Part shown: piece by piece, positions 36,505-46,559 of the stretch
How positions within the stretch are numbered: the stretch's first letter is position 1
Layout: every line of letters starts with the position of its first letter
Assembly (NCBI GenBank): GCA_016715405.1
Contig: JADKAE010000010.1
Location: 1 to 60,000, forward strand
Direction: 5' to 3'
DNA: 60,000 bases
From: Saprospiraceae bacterium
GTDB taxonomy: Bacteria; Bacteroidota; Bacteroidia; Chitinophagales; Saprospiraceae
Notes under the pieces: generated by a model
The model's database searches: none
Seen by the model: the letters and a program-made list of their open reading frames with translations, nothing else
What the model was told of the DNA's origin: nothing
Position numbers and translations under genes: made by a program

Positions 36505-38198
36505 CTAAATAGCGTTTGCCGGCTTGGGCGCCGCCTGGCGCGAGGATTGAAAATACGGCGACAATTCTTCGGCAAAATATTGCAGCGCATTGCGCACCGG
36601 CAGTGGAATACCGCCACCCAGCGCGCATAGCGACCCTTTTTCGAGGGTGGTGAGCAAATCGTTGAACAAAACGGGGTCGACCTGGTATGACTCGGTTTGC
36701 GCTTTGTGGAGTAATTCCTGGCCCCGCACAGATCCCAGCCTGCAAGGGAAACACTTACCACAGCTCTCATGCGCGGTAAAAGCAAAAAGATGCTCCAAGT
36801 AGGCAATCATCGGAAACTCCTCCGGAATGCCGATGATGGAGGCGTGACCCAGCATAAAACCGTTTTGCGCAAACGACTCGAAGTCGACAGTCAGATCAGG
36901 TATTTTCTGCACCGGCACCAGGCCGCCCAGGGGACCGCCGATGTGCAGGGCCTTCACTTCGCGGTGAAATCCGCCACCCAATTCTTCTACCACTACAGAA
37001 AGCGGAGTGCCCATCGATACTTCGTATACGCCGGGATTTCTAAAGCTGCTATCGAGCGAAATCAACTTGGTGCCGGTCGACTTTTGCGTGCCCATAGCGG
37101 CGTATGCTTCCCCTCCTTGCGTAAGTATGTAAGGCAAATTCGCCAGTGTTTCTACGTTATTTACTACAGTGGGTTTGCCAAAAAGCCCCGACTGGGCCGG
37201 GTAAGGCGGCCGCACCCGCACCTCGGGGCGCTGGCCTTCGATAGAAGCCAGCAAGTCCGTCTCTTCACCACAGATATACGCGCCGCGGGCTTTGATTACT
37301 TTGATGTCAAAATGGAAACCACTGCCTTTTATCCCCTCTCCCAGCAAGCCCTGCGACTTCATGTCGGCAACGGCTTTTTCGATGATGGCCACCGACTCGG
37401 GGTATTCCGCGCGGATGTACATCACGCCGTAAGCGGCGCCCACCACGTATCCGGCGATCATCAGTCCGGTGAGTACCAGGAGGGGTTGTTGCTCCAGCAG
37501 GTAGCGGTCGGAAAAGAACCGGGATCGCCTTCGTCGGCATTGCACACGATGAATTTGGTATCGCCGGGGGCCTTGCGGCAGGCATCCATTTTAAAATAAG
37601 ATGGAAACCCCGCGCCCCCGCGCCCCCGCAAACCCGATGTGCGAATAGAGGCCAGCAGGCTTTCCGCGTCTTGCGCCAGCAGCGTTTCTACTACCTGGCT
37701 GCACTCCGCAGGTGTTAGCGCTGGGCCCGACAGGATGGCCCTTCCACGCGATGCTACGCGGTAATTATCGCGACCGTCGCAGCCGGGCTCCTGGGCAATG
37801 ACCTGGTCAAAACGCTCCGCATTCTCACCCGAATAATTGTGGCCCTGGTAGTGAAATGCCGAATTTTCGTGACAACGCCCCAGGCAACACATCTCGCCGA
37901 TTTCTTCTTCGGAGAAATGCGTGGCCAGCTTGGCGCGGAGCTTGTCCTGGGTGCCGGCAGCCAGACAAGCACTGCCGTTGCAGACGTATATTTTTTTGCC
38001 CTTGTTTTCCGGGCGCGTAAAGTCGTAAAAGGTAGCGGCCCCGTATACATTGGCGCTGCCCACGAGAAACTCGTCGGCCAGCTTTTGCAGGTCTTCTTTT
38101 TCCGGGGCGCCGGCGGGTTCGCTCAATTGCCCAAGCCGCTCAAAGAGGTTATTCTGCAACCCCTGCCGTCCCGAAAGCGATGATAGATTTTTTGACAT
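36505..38198 (-). CDS. NuoE-NuoF fusion, NAD-reducing subunit of the formate dehydrogenase (frame break)
   Basis: One protein of about 564 residues takes electrons from the alpha subunit to NAD+. Residues 1-150 are NuoE/FdsG-like, with a thioredoxin-fold 2Fe-2S site (VCNGSACLAAG and MCCLGRC). The rest is NuoF/FdsB-like: NAD site RGRGGAGFP, FMN site CNADEGDPG, GAYICGEETDLLASIEG, and the 4Fe-4S motif ESCGKCFPCRLG near the end. Adding one base near 37512-37518 joins NADEGDPG to FFSDRYLLEQQ. In many relatives these are two genes; the fusion is noteworthy. It is the first gene of the two-gene operon, with a 273-base upstream gap to 38437. Confidence 0.85.
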
Positions 38199-38383
38199 GA
38201 TGCCGCAAATTGGTTAGGTGCTTAAATTTCGCAACTTTCTTTCATTCTCCCACAAATATTCAAAAGAATGCTCCAAAAATGCCAGTTTTTCCAACGAGTA
38301 GATTGATTTTTATTACCCAATATCAATTATGCATGTTTGGCTTGCAGACTACTATGCTATTTTTTTAAATAAAATAATATAAA

Positions 38384-38425
38384 TTACTCAATAGACTGCG
38401 TAATTTTACTCAATGCACTGAGTAA
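38384..38425. promoter_or_regulatory. two tandem palindromic operators before the ATPase gene
   Basis: TTACTCA-ATAGAC-TGCGTAA (38384-38403) and TTACTCA-ATGCAC-TGAGTAA (38406-38425) start 22 bp apart, two helix turns, and end 11 bases before ATG 38437. The second is perfect; the first has one mismatch. The rest of the gap 38199-38383 is AT-rich with nothing else that I recognise. Confidence 0.55.
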
Positions 38426-38436
38426 TTTATTCAACT

Positions 38437-39620
38437 ATGGAAAGATCGCATCTGAAGTACTTCGCACACGCTTAGAAAATGAACCACGCCGCTATATTCA
38501 GGTGATATACGGCCCCCGGCAGGTGGGTAAAACTACCATTGTAAATCAATACCTTGACACAACCTCACTGCCGTATCATTCTGCAGCGGCCGACAGCATC
38601 CCTGCGGGCGACCAAAGCTGGATTGCACAGCAGTGGGAAGTTGCGCGATTAAAACTCAAGCAAAGCGGTAATCCCGAAGGCCTGCTCATACTGGATGAGA
38701 TACAAAAAATCGATAATTGGAGCGAACAAGTAAAAAAGGAATGGGATGTAGATACCAGAAACAAGCTGGCATTGAAAGTCGTTTTGCTGGGTTCCTCCCG
38801 GTTATTAATTCAAAAGGGGCTCACAGAATCGCTGGCAGGTCGATATGAAGCCGGCTATGTAGGGCATTGGTCTTATGCTGAAATGAAGGAAGCCTTCGGC
38901 TTATCACCTGAGCAGTATGTTTTTTTTGGCGGTTATCCAGGCGCGATTCCACTAATCGAGCAGGAGACCAGATGGAAACATTATGTACTTGACGCGCTCA
39001 TTGAAACTAGTATTTCTCGCGATATACTCCTGCTCACTCGTGTTGATAAACCTGCTCTGATGCGGAAGTTGTTTGAATTGGGATGTGCCTATTCCGGTCA
39101 AATCCTTTCTTTTAATAAAATCACCGGACAACTTCAGGATGCGGGAAATACGACAACTTTGGCGCACTATCTTCGATTACTCGATACAGCCGGCTTATTG
39201 GCAGGCATAGAAAAATATAGTCCGGACCAACTCCGGCAAAGAGCCTCCAGCCCTAAATTCCAGGTGCATAATACAGCCCTACTTTCCGCCCAACAACCAA
39301 ATTCTTTTTTGGAAATTCAGCTTCAACCCGACAAGTGGGGGCGTTGGGTAGAATCTGCAATTGGAGCCCATCTGCTGAACTATAGCCTGCAGGAAAGATT
39401 TCAGTTGTATTATTGGAGACACCTAAACGATGAAGTTGATTTTGTAATTACAAACGGAAAAGTCGTTGTCGGTCTCGACGTAAAAAGCGGTCGTAGCCAA
39501 CGTGCTTCCGGCATGGATGCTTTTCGAAAGCAATTTAAACCTGACAAGGTATTACTCATTGGAAATGAGGGGCTTCCTTGGCAGGAATTTCTATCTTTCA
39601 ACCCCATAGCACTTTTCTAA
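38437..39620 (+). CDS. AAA ATPase with DUF4143 domain (frame break at the start)
   Basis: A COG1373-type ATPase of about 394 residues. Walker A is GPRQVGKTT, Walker B is GLLILDEIQKIDNW, and sensor-like VVLLGSSRLLIQ with LAGRYE follow. The C-terminal DUF4143 part, with a nuclease-like patch DEVDFVITNGKVVVGLDVKS, ends the protein. Adding one base at the AAA run 38441-38443 makes the start MEKIASEVLRTRLENEPRRYIQVIYGPR from ATG 38437. The family is common on chromosomes and has no settled role. Tandem operators lie just before it. The next gene begins two bases after its stop. Confidence 0.82.
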
Positions 39621-39622
39621 TC

Positions 39623-40548
39623 ATGTCATACGACGAAATTATCAATTGGCTCCTTGAAGGCGACGTATCGATCCAATACCAGGTCCATCGCGATTTGTTG
39701 TCGAAGAAACGTCCCGACCTTCAAGCTCGTATCGCCCATGAAGGCTGGGGCGCTGCGCTGCTAGCCTGCCGCCAACCCAACGGCCACTGGGGTAGAGGCT
39801 TTTATCAGGTAAAATGGATTTCGTCGCATTATACCCTGCTCGACCTGAAAAACCTGGGTTTAGCCCCCGCATCCCCGAGATCCTCGAAACACTCGACCTG
39901 ATCGTCACTCACGAAACGGCAAAAGACGGCGGCATCAACCCCGCTCGCAGTATCGAACAAAGCGACGTGTGCGTCAACGGTATGTTTTTGAATTATGCGA
40001 CGTATTTCGGCATGGAGGGAAGCAAACTGACTTCCGTCGTCGATTTTATCCGCTCTCAGCGCATGGCCGGCGGCGGCTTCAATGGCATGTTTAATCGCCC
40101 CGGCGCCCGCCACAGTTCCCTACATTCTACGCTGTCTGTCGCAGAAGGCATCGCCGAATACGAAAAAAACGGGTATGCCTACCGCTTGGCCGAACTCAAA
40201 AAAGCAGAAGAAACTTCCCGGGAGTTTATGCTGCTGCACCAATTATTCCTGTCAGACCGCACCGGCGAGATCATCAATGGTAAATTCCTCGTCCCTTATT
40301 ATCCCTCCCGATGGATGTACGACGTCTTTCGCGCCCTCGATTACTGCCAACAAGTGGGAATGCCTATGGATGATCGCCTGATGCCAGCTATCAAAATGGT
40401 GCTACACAAAAGAAAAAAAGACGGCCGCTGGCTGCTGCCGGCCAAACACCCCGGCCTAACCCATTTCGATATGGAAAACGCCGGCGAACCCAGCCGCTGG
40501 AATACGCTAAGGTCTTTGCGAATTTTGAAACATTTTAAACAAATATAA
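39623..40548 (+). CDS. alpha/alpha-toroid (squalene cyclase/prenyltransferase-like) protein (frame break)
   Basis: After repair it has about 308 residues. It begins MSYDEIINWLLEGDVSIQYQV, then shows repeats with the QW-like pattern (CRQPNGHWGRGFY; DFIRSQRMAGGGFNG; KKDGRWLLP), the mark of the terpene-cyclase/prenyltransferase barrel. The frame breaks at the CCCCC run 39864-39868; one added C gives LAPRIPEILETLDL. No catalytic DxDD or other cyclase motif is visible, so it is probably not a terpene cyclase; such stand-alone proteins are of unknown role. It may be co-transcribed with the ATPase gene, two bases upstream. Confidence 0.72.
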
Positions 40549-40586
40549 AAAAACAAATAGTATTTTGCGATTTAAAACGCAAACCT

Positions 40587-41691
40587 ATGGCAGAACTGCT
40601 TAAACACTATTTCAACCACTTTTTTAAACGAATTTGCAGATACAGTCTGTGAAGTAATTTCCCCATTTGACAAAAACCAATTTTTACAAAAAGTATTCGA
40701 CGATCAATGGGAACAACGCGAACTCAAACAAAGAATGCGCCATATCGCTATTGCACTACATGATAATTTATCTGGAAATTACAAAAAAGATATTAGCACT
40801 GTTATTAAAATAATCGAACATATTCGAAGTAAAGGCAAAAAAGAGTTTGGCATCGAATATATGTTTTTGCCCGATTTTGTAGAATTATATGGGCTTGACG
40901 ATCTTGCACTATCCCAGGATGCCATGGAATTTATTACGCAATTTACCAGTTGCGAATTTGCCGTCAGGCCATTTATTAAAAAATACCCCGAACAAATGAT
41001 GGAAAAAATGCTGGAATGGAGCAAGCACCCGCACCATTTCGTCCGGCGCTTTTCCAGCGAAGGCTGCCGCCCCAGACTGCCCTGGGCTATGGCGCTACCC
41101 GACTTTAAAAAAGACCCTTCACTTATTATACCTATTTTAGAAAATCTAAAAAACGATCCCTCCGAATTTGTCAGACGCAGCGTAGCCAATAACCTGAATG
41201 ACATCTCAAAAGACAACCCCGAGATAGTTTTGCAATTGGTCAACCGGTGGCAAGGCAGTTCTAAAGAAACCGACTGGATCATCAAACACGGCTGCCGCAC
41301 TTTATTGCGAAAAGCAGACGACCAGGCTTTGAACATATTCGGCTTTTCAGGCGCTATAAATTGCGAGATTACCGATTTTTCAATACAACCAAATCACATT
41401 AAAATTGGCAACTCGCTTCGATTTTATTTTCAACTTATTTCTAAAGAAAAACAACCCGTAAAATACCGGGTGGAATACGCTATTTATTTTGTAAAATCGA
41501 GCGGAAAACAAAGCAGAAAATTATTCAAAATCACAGAAAATACTTTCCACCCCGATACGCCATACACCTTTAATCGCACACAACGTTTTCACGATTTAAC
41601 TACCCGAAAACACTACTCCGGAGAACACCGAATCAGCATTTTGATAAATGGCAACGAATTGGCCGGGCAGAACTTTGAATTGTTGGGTTAA
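40587..41691 (+). CDS. DNA alkylation repair protein, AlkC-like (frame break)
   Basis: A HEAT-repeat glycosylase-type protein of about 367 residues. The block HFVRRFSSEGCRPRLPWAMAL, and then DPSEFVRRSVANNLNDISKD, are very characteristic of the AlkC branch (COG4335), as is YGLDDLALSQDAMEFITQFT. AlkC removes 3-methyladenine and 3-methylcytosine from DNA. The C-terminal 100 residues form the Ig-like domain found in many family members. The start is ATG 40587 (MAELLKHYFNHFF). Removing one A from 40626-40628 then gives NEFADTVCEVISPFDK, in the frame of the rest. It stands alone. Confidence 0.82.
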
Positions 41692-41761
41692 TAAAGGGAT
41701 AGGTTAGCCGTAAACGCTAACCCAACATCATTTTATTTCAACCCTGGGCTTTAGCCCGGGG
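41681..41761. terminator. double hairpin after the AlkC-like gene
   Basis: TGTTGGGTTA (41681-41690) pairs perfectly with TAACCCAACA (41718-41727) and has a nested GGTTAGC/GCTAACC. A second hairpin, CCCTGGGC-TTTA-GCCCGGGG, follows at 41742-41761, just before DUF1697. It overlaps the stop of the upstream gene. Confidence 0.6.
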
Positions 41762-41778
41762 AGTAAGAAAACCAAATC

Positions 41779-42322
41779 ATGACAACCTACATCGCCCTCC
41801 TACGGGGCATCAACGTAAGCGGGCACAACCCCATCAAAATGGAGACGCTCAAAACCCTGTTCGAATCCCTGGGATTCAGCCAGGTGCGCACCTATATTCA
41901 AAGCGGAAATGTGGTTTTTGAAAGCGCGGAGAAAGACGCCTCAGCGCTAAAGGCCGCCATCGAAGCGCAAATCAAACAACAATTTGACTTCGAAGTGGCG
42001 GTTATGCTGCGCACCGCTACTGAGTGGCATCAGATTATGTCGAAAAATCCCTTCCAAAGCGCCGCCGATGCCGACGGTACAAAGGTGCATATCGTCTTTT
42101 TTTCGCAAGCGCCTGATGCCGCTTTGGTCGAACAACTCTCCGCCTTACCTTTCGACAACGACGAATTTACCGTCATAGACCGCGAGATGTACCTGCACTG
42201 CCCCAACGGCTATGGCAGAGACAAAGCTGTCGAATCCTTTTATTGAGCGAAAGCTAAAAGTGACCTCCACTACCCGAAACTGGCGCTCGGTGGTGACGCT
42301 TTCCGGAATGGCAGAAGGCTAA
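41779..42322 (+). CDS. DUF1697 protein (frame break)
   Basis: About 180 residues after repair. The start MTTYIALLRGINVSGHNPIKM and then RTYIQSGNVVFES are the family signature. The frame breaks near 42220; removing one G restores GYGRTKLSNPFIERKL, followed by ATTRNWRSV-like sequence to the stop at 42322, as expected for DUF1697. The function is unknown. The stop overlaps that of the convergent MFS gene in the four bases CTAA. Confidence 0.85.
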
Positions 42323-43536
42323 ATAGTCTCCAGGTAATCCAAATCCTTGTGGAAAGTCTCTTTCATATAGGACAAGGCCACAAACGCTATTAACATGCAA
42401 ACAGCCCCGACGGCAACCGCACTGCCCACCAGTGTAGTATATTTCTGTAAATAGGCAAAACTCATCGATATAGGCACCAGCGAACCCCGCGCAAAATTGG
42501 GCACCGTAGTCGTCACCGTAGCCCGGATATTGGTGCCAAATTGCTCAGAAGCAATGGTCACAAATATTGCCCAGTAACCCACGCCGTACCCCAAGAGGAA
42601 TGCTTTGGTGTAAAACTGCGACAGGCTGATGGCGCCCGAAGACAGGTAAAAAGCAATAGTAATAGCCGACAAGGTGAGAAAAATAAACATGGCCTTTTTG
42701 CGGCTTTTCAACAATTGGCTGAGCAGCCCGCTCGACAAATCGCCCAGCGTAAGCCCCGTATAACACCACATCACAGCGCGACCCGGATCCGCCACCTCCG
42801 CCATGCCGTATGCCTGGCTGAATTCGCGCGCCGCCGTCACCAAAATCCCCACCACATACCAGGTAGGCAATCCGATGAGGATGCATTTGGTGTATTTAAA
42901 AAACAACTCGCGATTGGCAAACAACATAAAGAAATTGCCCCTCGACACTTCTGCCTGCTTGATGTTTTTAAACATACCCGACTCGTATACCGAAATGCGC
43001 AGGATCAACAGCGCCAGTCCGAGGCCGCCGCCTACAAAATAAGCCGTACGCCAGTTCCAGTGCGTCGCCACAAAATAAGCCACTACGGCGCCCATAATTC
43101 CTATGGTGGCTACAATGGTTGTGCCAATACCGCGTTTCTCTTTCGACATCACCTCGCTCACCAGCGTAATACCTGCGCCCAGTTCACCGGCAAGGCCGAT
43201 ACCGGCTACCAGTCTCAACCAACGGTATTGTTCGACTGTTTCTACAAAACCGTTGGCAATATTGGCCAGCGAATACAAAATAATCGACCCGAACAATACC
43301 GACAAACGGCCGCGCTTGTCGCCCATCACCCCCCAGGCAATGCCGCCCATGAGCATGCCTATCATCTGCCAATTGAGCAGGGAAAGCCCGATGTTTAACA
43401 ACTGGTCGTCGGCAACGCCGATGTCCTTTAGGCTCTGTACACGTACAATGCTGAATAACAGCAAGTCGTATATATCCACAAAATACCCCAAAGCGGCTAC
43501 GATAACGGTAGAAATGATAATCGTTTTCTGTTGCAT
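42319..43536 (-). CDS. major facilitator superfamily transporter
   Basis: 405 residues with twelve predicted helices. The A-loop motif is GGIAWGVMGDKRGRLSVLFGS between helices 2 and 3, and a second copy-like loop (LTLGDLSSGLLSQLLKSRKKA) lies between 8 and 9. The start VIVAALGYFVDIYDLLLFSIVRV, with its acidic pair in helix 1, places it near the sugar- and metabolite:H+ symporters of MFS. The substrate is not clear. It is divergent from cysD across 73 bases with a palindrome between them, so shared control and a role in sulfate or sulfonate movement are possible but unproven. Confidence 0.8.
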   Translation of the reverse strand: MQQKTIIISTVIVAALGYFVDIYDLLLFSIVRVQSLKDIGVADDQLLNIGLSLLNWQMIGMLMGGIAWGVMGDKRGRLSVLFGSIILYSLANIANGFVETVEQYRWLRLVAGIGLAGELGAGITLVSEVMSKEKRGIGTTIVATIGIMGAVVAYFVATHWNWRTAYFVGGGLGLALLILRISVYESGMFKNIKQAEVSRGNFFMLFANRELFFKYTKCILIGLPTWYVVGILVTAAREFSQAYGMAEVADPGRAVMWCYTGLTLGDLSSGLLSQLLKSRKKAMFIFLTLSAITIAFYLSSGAISLSQFYTKAFLLGYGVGYWAIFVTIASEQFGTNIRATVTTTVPNFARGSLVPISMSFAYLQKYTTLVGSAVAVGAVCMLIAFVALSYMKETFHKDLDYLETI

Positions 43537-43560
43537 GGCCGGTTAGTTCGTTGATCTTTG

Positions 43561-43575
43561 TTTAGCTGCGCTAAA
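43561..43575. promoter_or_regulatory. palindrome between divergent MFS and cysD genes
   Basis: TTTAGC-TGC-GCTAAA, perfect six-base arms, in the middle of the 73-base divergent gap. Confidence 0.35.
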
Positions 43576-43609
43576 ATATGTTATTTTGCGATGATTATCT
43601 TTAATAATA

Positions 43610-44514
43610 ATGACGTCTGCCAATAACGACTATCTCGCTTTCCTGGAAAACGAAGCGATCTACGTATTCCGGGAAGTAGCCGCCCAGTTTGCCCGCCCCG
43701 TAATCCTATTTTCCGGAGGAAAAGACTCTATCGTGCTGGTACATCTGGCCAAAAAAGCTTTTTTTCCTGCGCGCATCCCTTTCCCGCTATTACATATCGA
43801 TACCGGGCATAATTTTCCCGAAATCCTCACTTTCCGCGACGAACTGGCGCGCGAAACAGGCGTGGAATTGCTGGTAGGCTCTGTACAGGAAGCCATCGAC
43901 AAAGGCCGGGTGAAAGAAGAAACCGGCCCCTACGCCAGCCGAAATACGCTGCAAATTGTAACCCTGCTCGACGCTCTCAAAACATACCAGGTAGACGCCG
44001 CCATCGGGGGCGGCCGCCGCGACGAGGAAAAAGCAAGAGCAAAGAACGCTTTTTTTCGCACCGCGACGCTTTCGGCCAGTGGGATCCCAAAAACCAACGC
44101 CCGGAATTGTGGAACCTGTTTAACGGCAAAAAACATCCCGGCGAGCACTTCCGCGTATTTCCCCTCAGCAACTGGACCGAATTGGATGTGTGGACGTATA
44201 TCGCCCGCGAAAAAATCCAACTCCCACCCCTTTACTTCTCCCACAGCCGCCAGGTTTTTTGGCGCGACAAAGTGCTCTACGGCGATACGCCTTTTATGGC
44301 GCACCTGCCGGGCGAAGAGATCTTTGAAGGCCAGGTTCGCTTTCGCACCATAGGCGATGCCACTTGCACCGGCGCTATTTTTTCGGAGGCAACTACTATC
44401 GAAGACGTGATAGAGGAGGTGATTGCTTTTCGCACCACAGAACGCGGCACCCGGGGCGACGACAAACGCTCCGAATCGGCTATGGAAGACCGCAAACGCG
44501 TGGGTTATTTTTAA
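43610..44514 (+). CDS. cysD: sulfate adenylyltransferase subunit 2 (frame break)
   Basis: The PP-loop subunit of ATP sulfurylase, which makes adenosine 5'-phosphosulfate (APS) from sulfate and ATP; about 301 residues. PP-loop: ILFSGGKDSIVLVHLAKKAF. Then LLHIDTGHNFPEILTFRDE and AIGGGRRDEEKARAKNAFF. The frame breaks at the seven-T run 44050-44056; one added T gives SHRDAFGQWDPKNQRPELWN, and the rest (SNWTELDVWTYI, RFRTIGDATCTGAI) reads cleanly to DRKRVGYF. It is the first gene of the operon with cysNC. Confidence 0.93.
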
Positions 44515-44535
44515 TTTTTTTTGAAAAATATTAGA

Positions 44536-46404
44536 ATGGATTTATTGCGATTTACCACAGCAGGTAGCGTTGACGACGGCAAAAGCACACTGATAGGCCG
44601 CTTGCTGTACGACTCCAAATCTATTTTTGAAGACCGCCTCGAAGCCATCGAACGCACCAGCAAAGCCAGCGGCGAAACAGAGGTTAACCTAGCCCTGCTC
44701 ACCGACGGCCTGCGCGCCGAACGCGAGCAAAAAATCACGATTGACGTAGCTTACCACTATTTTGCCACCCCCCAGCGCAAGTTTATTATCGCCGATACCC
44801 CCGGCCATACCCAGTATACCCGCAACATGGTGACCGGCGCTTCTACCGCCGACCTGGCCATCGTACTCATCGACGCCCAAAAAGGCGTACTCGTACAGTC
44901 GCGCCGCCACGCCTTTATCGCCTCCCTGCTCCAAATTCCCCACCTGGTCGTGGCTATCAACAAGATGGACAGCGTAGACTACGACGAAAAGGTGTTTGAC
45001 CTGATAATGGAAGAATTCACGCAATTTAGCGCCAAACTCGATATGCCGGATATCGTGTTTATCCCGATTTCCGCACTCAAGGGCGATAATATCGTGCAGC
45101 GAAGCACACTCATGCCCTGGTACGACGGCCCCACGCTGCTCTACCTGCTTGAACACGTCCACGTGGAGCCCTACAAAAACCTGATCGACTTCCGCTTTCC
45201 CGTGCAATATGTGGTGCGCCCCCACCAGCAATTCCGCGGCTTTGCCGGCAGGGTAAGCTCAGGGGCTATCCGCGTCGGCGAACCGGTGAAGGTGTTGCCC
45301 TCCGGCAAACACAGCGCAGTGAAGTCTATCGTGACCTACGACGGCGAACTCGAAGAAGCCCGCGCCGGCGATTCGGTAGTGCTCACCCTCGAAGACGAAA
45401 TCGACATCAGCCGGGGCGATATGCTGGTGCGCGTGCACAATACGCCCGTAATCGGCCGCCAGGTAGACGCCTATTTGTGCTGGATGGACGAAACCCCGAT
45501 GGAGCCCGGTCGCCTGTACGAATTATGGCAAACCACCCACACGGGCCGCGCTTCGATTGGCGAAGTGCGCTATAAAATGGATATGGAAACCATGCACCGC
45601 TTGCCCTCGGGTTCGCTGCAGCTCAACGACATCGCCCTGGTTTCGCTCCAGACTACAATGCCCTTTTTCTGGGATACCTACCGGCAAAACCAGCACACCG
45701 GCAGCTTCATCCTGATCGACCCCGACACCCATAATACGGTGGCGGCGGGCATGGTCCGGCAAGTCAACAAAGAATCTATCGCCGACCTGCCGCAGGCGCC
45801 CGCCGGCAAAAAATCTGTCGACGTAGTGTGGGAAGGCTGCAATATCAACCGCGCCCGCCGCGAATCGCGCAACGGCCACCAGGCTGCCGTGATTTGGTTC
45901 ACCGGATTGTCGGGTTCCGGCAAAAGCACCATCGGCCGTTTGCTCGAACAACAACTCTTCGACCGCGGCATCCAAACGATGCTACTCGACGGCGACCACC
46001 TGCGCCACGGCCTTTGCAACGACCTCGGCTTCAGCGAGGCCGACCGCAGCGAAAATATCCGCCGCGCCGCCGAAGTGGCCCGGCTCTTCTACGAACAGGG
46101 CAATATTGTGATCTGCACCTTTATCTCGCCCTTCGCCAAAGACCGCCAACAGGTGAGAGAACTTATCCCCGAAGGCCGCTTTTTGGAAGTGTGGGCCAAC
46201 TGCGATCTCGACACGGCCATCGCCCGCGACCCCAAAGGACTCTATGCCCGGGCACTGCGCGGCGAAATCGCCCACTTTACAGGCATCAACTCGCCCTACG
46301 AACCACCCGAAAACCCGGAAATAACGCTTCACACCGCCACCCAAGACAGCGAGGCGGCCGCCCAGCGTATTATTGAGAAATTGACCGCTTTGGGAATTAT
46401 TTGA
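44536..46404 (+). CDS. cysNC: sulfate adenylyltransferase GTPase subunit fused to APS kinase
   Basis: The protein has about 622 residues. The N-terminal CysN GTPase has GSVDDGKST (G1), DTPGHTQY (G3) and NKMD (G4), and an EF-Tu-like barrel follows. At about 450 begins the APS kinase: P-loop WFTGLSGSGKST, DGDHLRHGLCNDLGFSE, and SPYEPPENPEI. Together with CysD it makes APS and phosphorylates it to PAPS (3'-phosphoadenosine 5'-phosphosulfate). ATG 44536 gives the standard CysN start (MDLLRFTTAGS); TTG 44521 is less likely. Fused CysNC is common in bacteria that make sulfated molecules (NodQ type). Confidence 0.95.
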   Translation: MDLLRFTTAGSVDDGKSTLIGRLLYDSKSIFEDRLEAIERTSKASGETEVNLALLTDGLRAEREQKITIDVAYHYFATPQRKFIIADTPGHTQYTRNMVTGASTADLAIVLIDAQKGVLVQSRRHAFIASLLQIPHLVVAINKMDSVDYDEKVFDLIMEEFTQFSAKLDMPDIVFIPISALKGDNIVQRSTLMPWYDGPTLLYLLEHVHVEPYKNLIDFRFPVQYVVRPHQQFRGFAGRVSSGAIRVGEPVKVLPSGKHSAVKSIVTYDGELEEARAGDSVVLTLEDEIDISRGDMLVRVHNTPVIGRQVDAYLCWMDETPMEPGRLYELWQTTHTGRASIGEVRYKMDMETMHRLPSGSLQLNDIALVSLQTTMPFFWDTYRQNQHTGSFILIDPDTHNTVAAGMVRQVNKESIADLPQAPAGKKSVDVVWEGCNINRARRESRNGHQAAVIWFTGLSGSGKSTIGRLLEQQLFDRGIQTMLLDGDHLRHGLCNDLGFSEADRSENIRRAAEVARLFYEQGNIVICTFISPFAKDRQQVRELIPEGRFLEVWANCDLDTAIARDPKGLYARALRGEIAHFTGINSPYEPPENPEITLHTATQDSEAAAQRIIEKLTALGII

Positions 46405-46417
46405 TGTGTGCAATGCG

Positions 46418-46522
46418 TTTTTTACCGCAGAGTTATAAGGAGTTTAACGCAGAGTCTCGCAGAGTCAACATCACGCTCTGCGTAACTCCTTTCTACTCCT
46501 TATAACTCTGCGGTTAAAAAAA
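46418..46522. repeat. CGCAGAG-type inverted repeat
   Basis: Arms TTTTTTACCGCAGAGTTATA (46418-) and its complement near 46500-46522. Inside it are further copies of GCAGAG / CTCTGC. Same family as 601-686. It lies between cysNC and the sulfotransferase and may end the cysD-cysNC transcript. Confidence 0.7.
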
Positions 46523-46559
46523 CCAGCGATAAAAAAAACGATAATTATACAACCAAAAA

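Noticed and set aside
38502..38560. Start of the AAA ATPase at 38502
   Set aside because: This codon (ATA) is not a start, and the conserved sequence continues upstream in frame to an ATG at 38437 after one base is added.
39623..40548. Terpene cyclase making a hopanoid or other triterpene
   Set aside because: Repeats of the toroid fold are present, but the DxDD or other catalytic acid motif is not visible and the protein is half the length.
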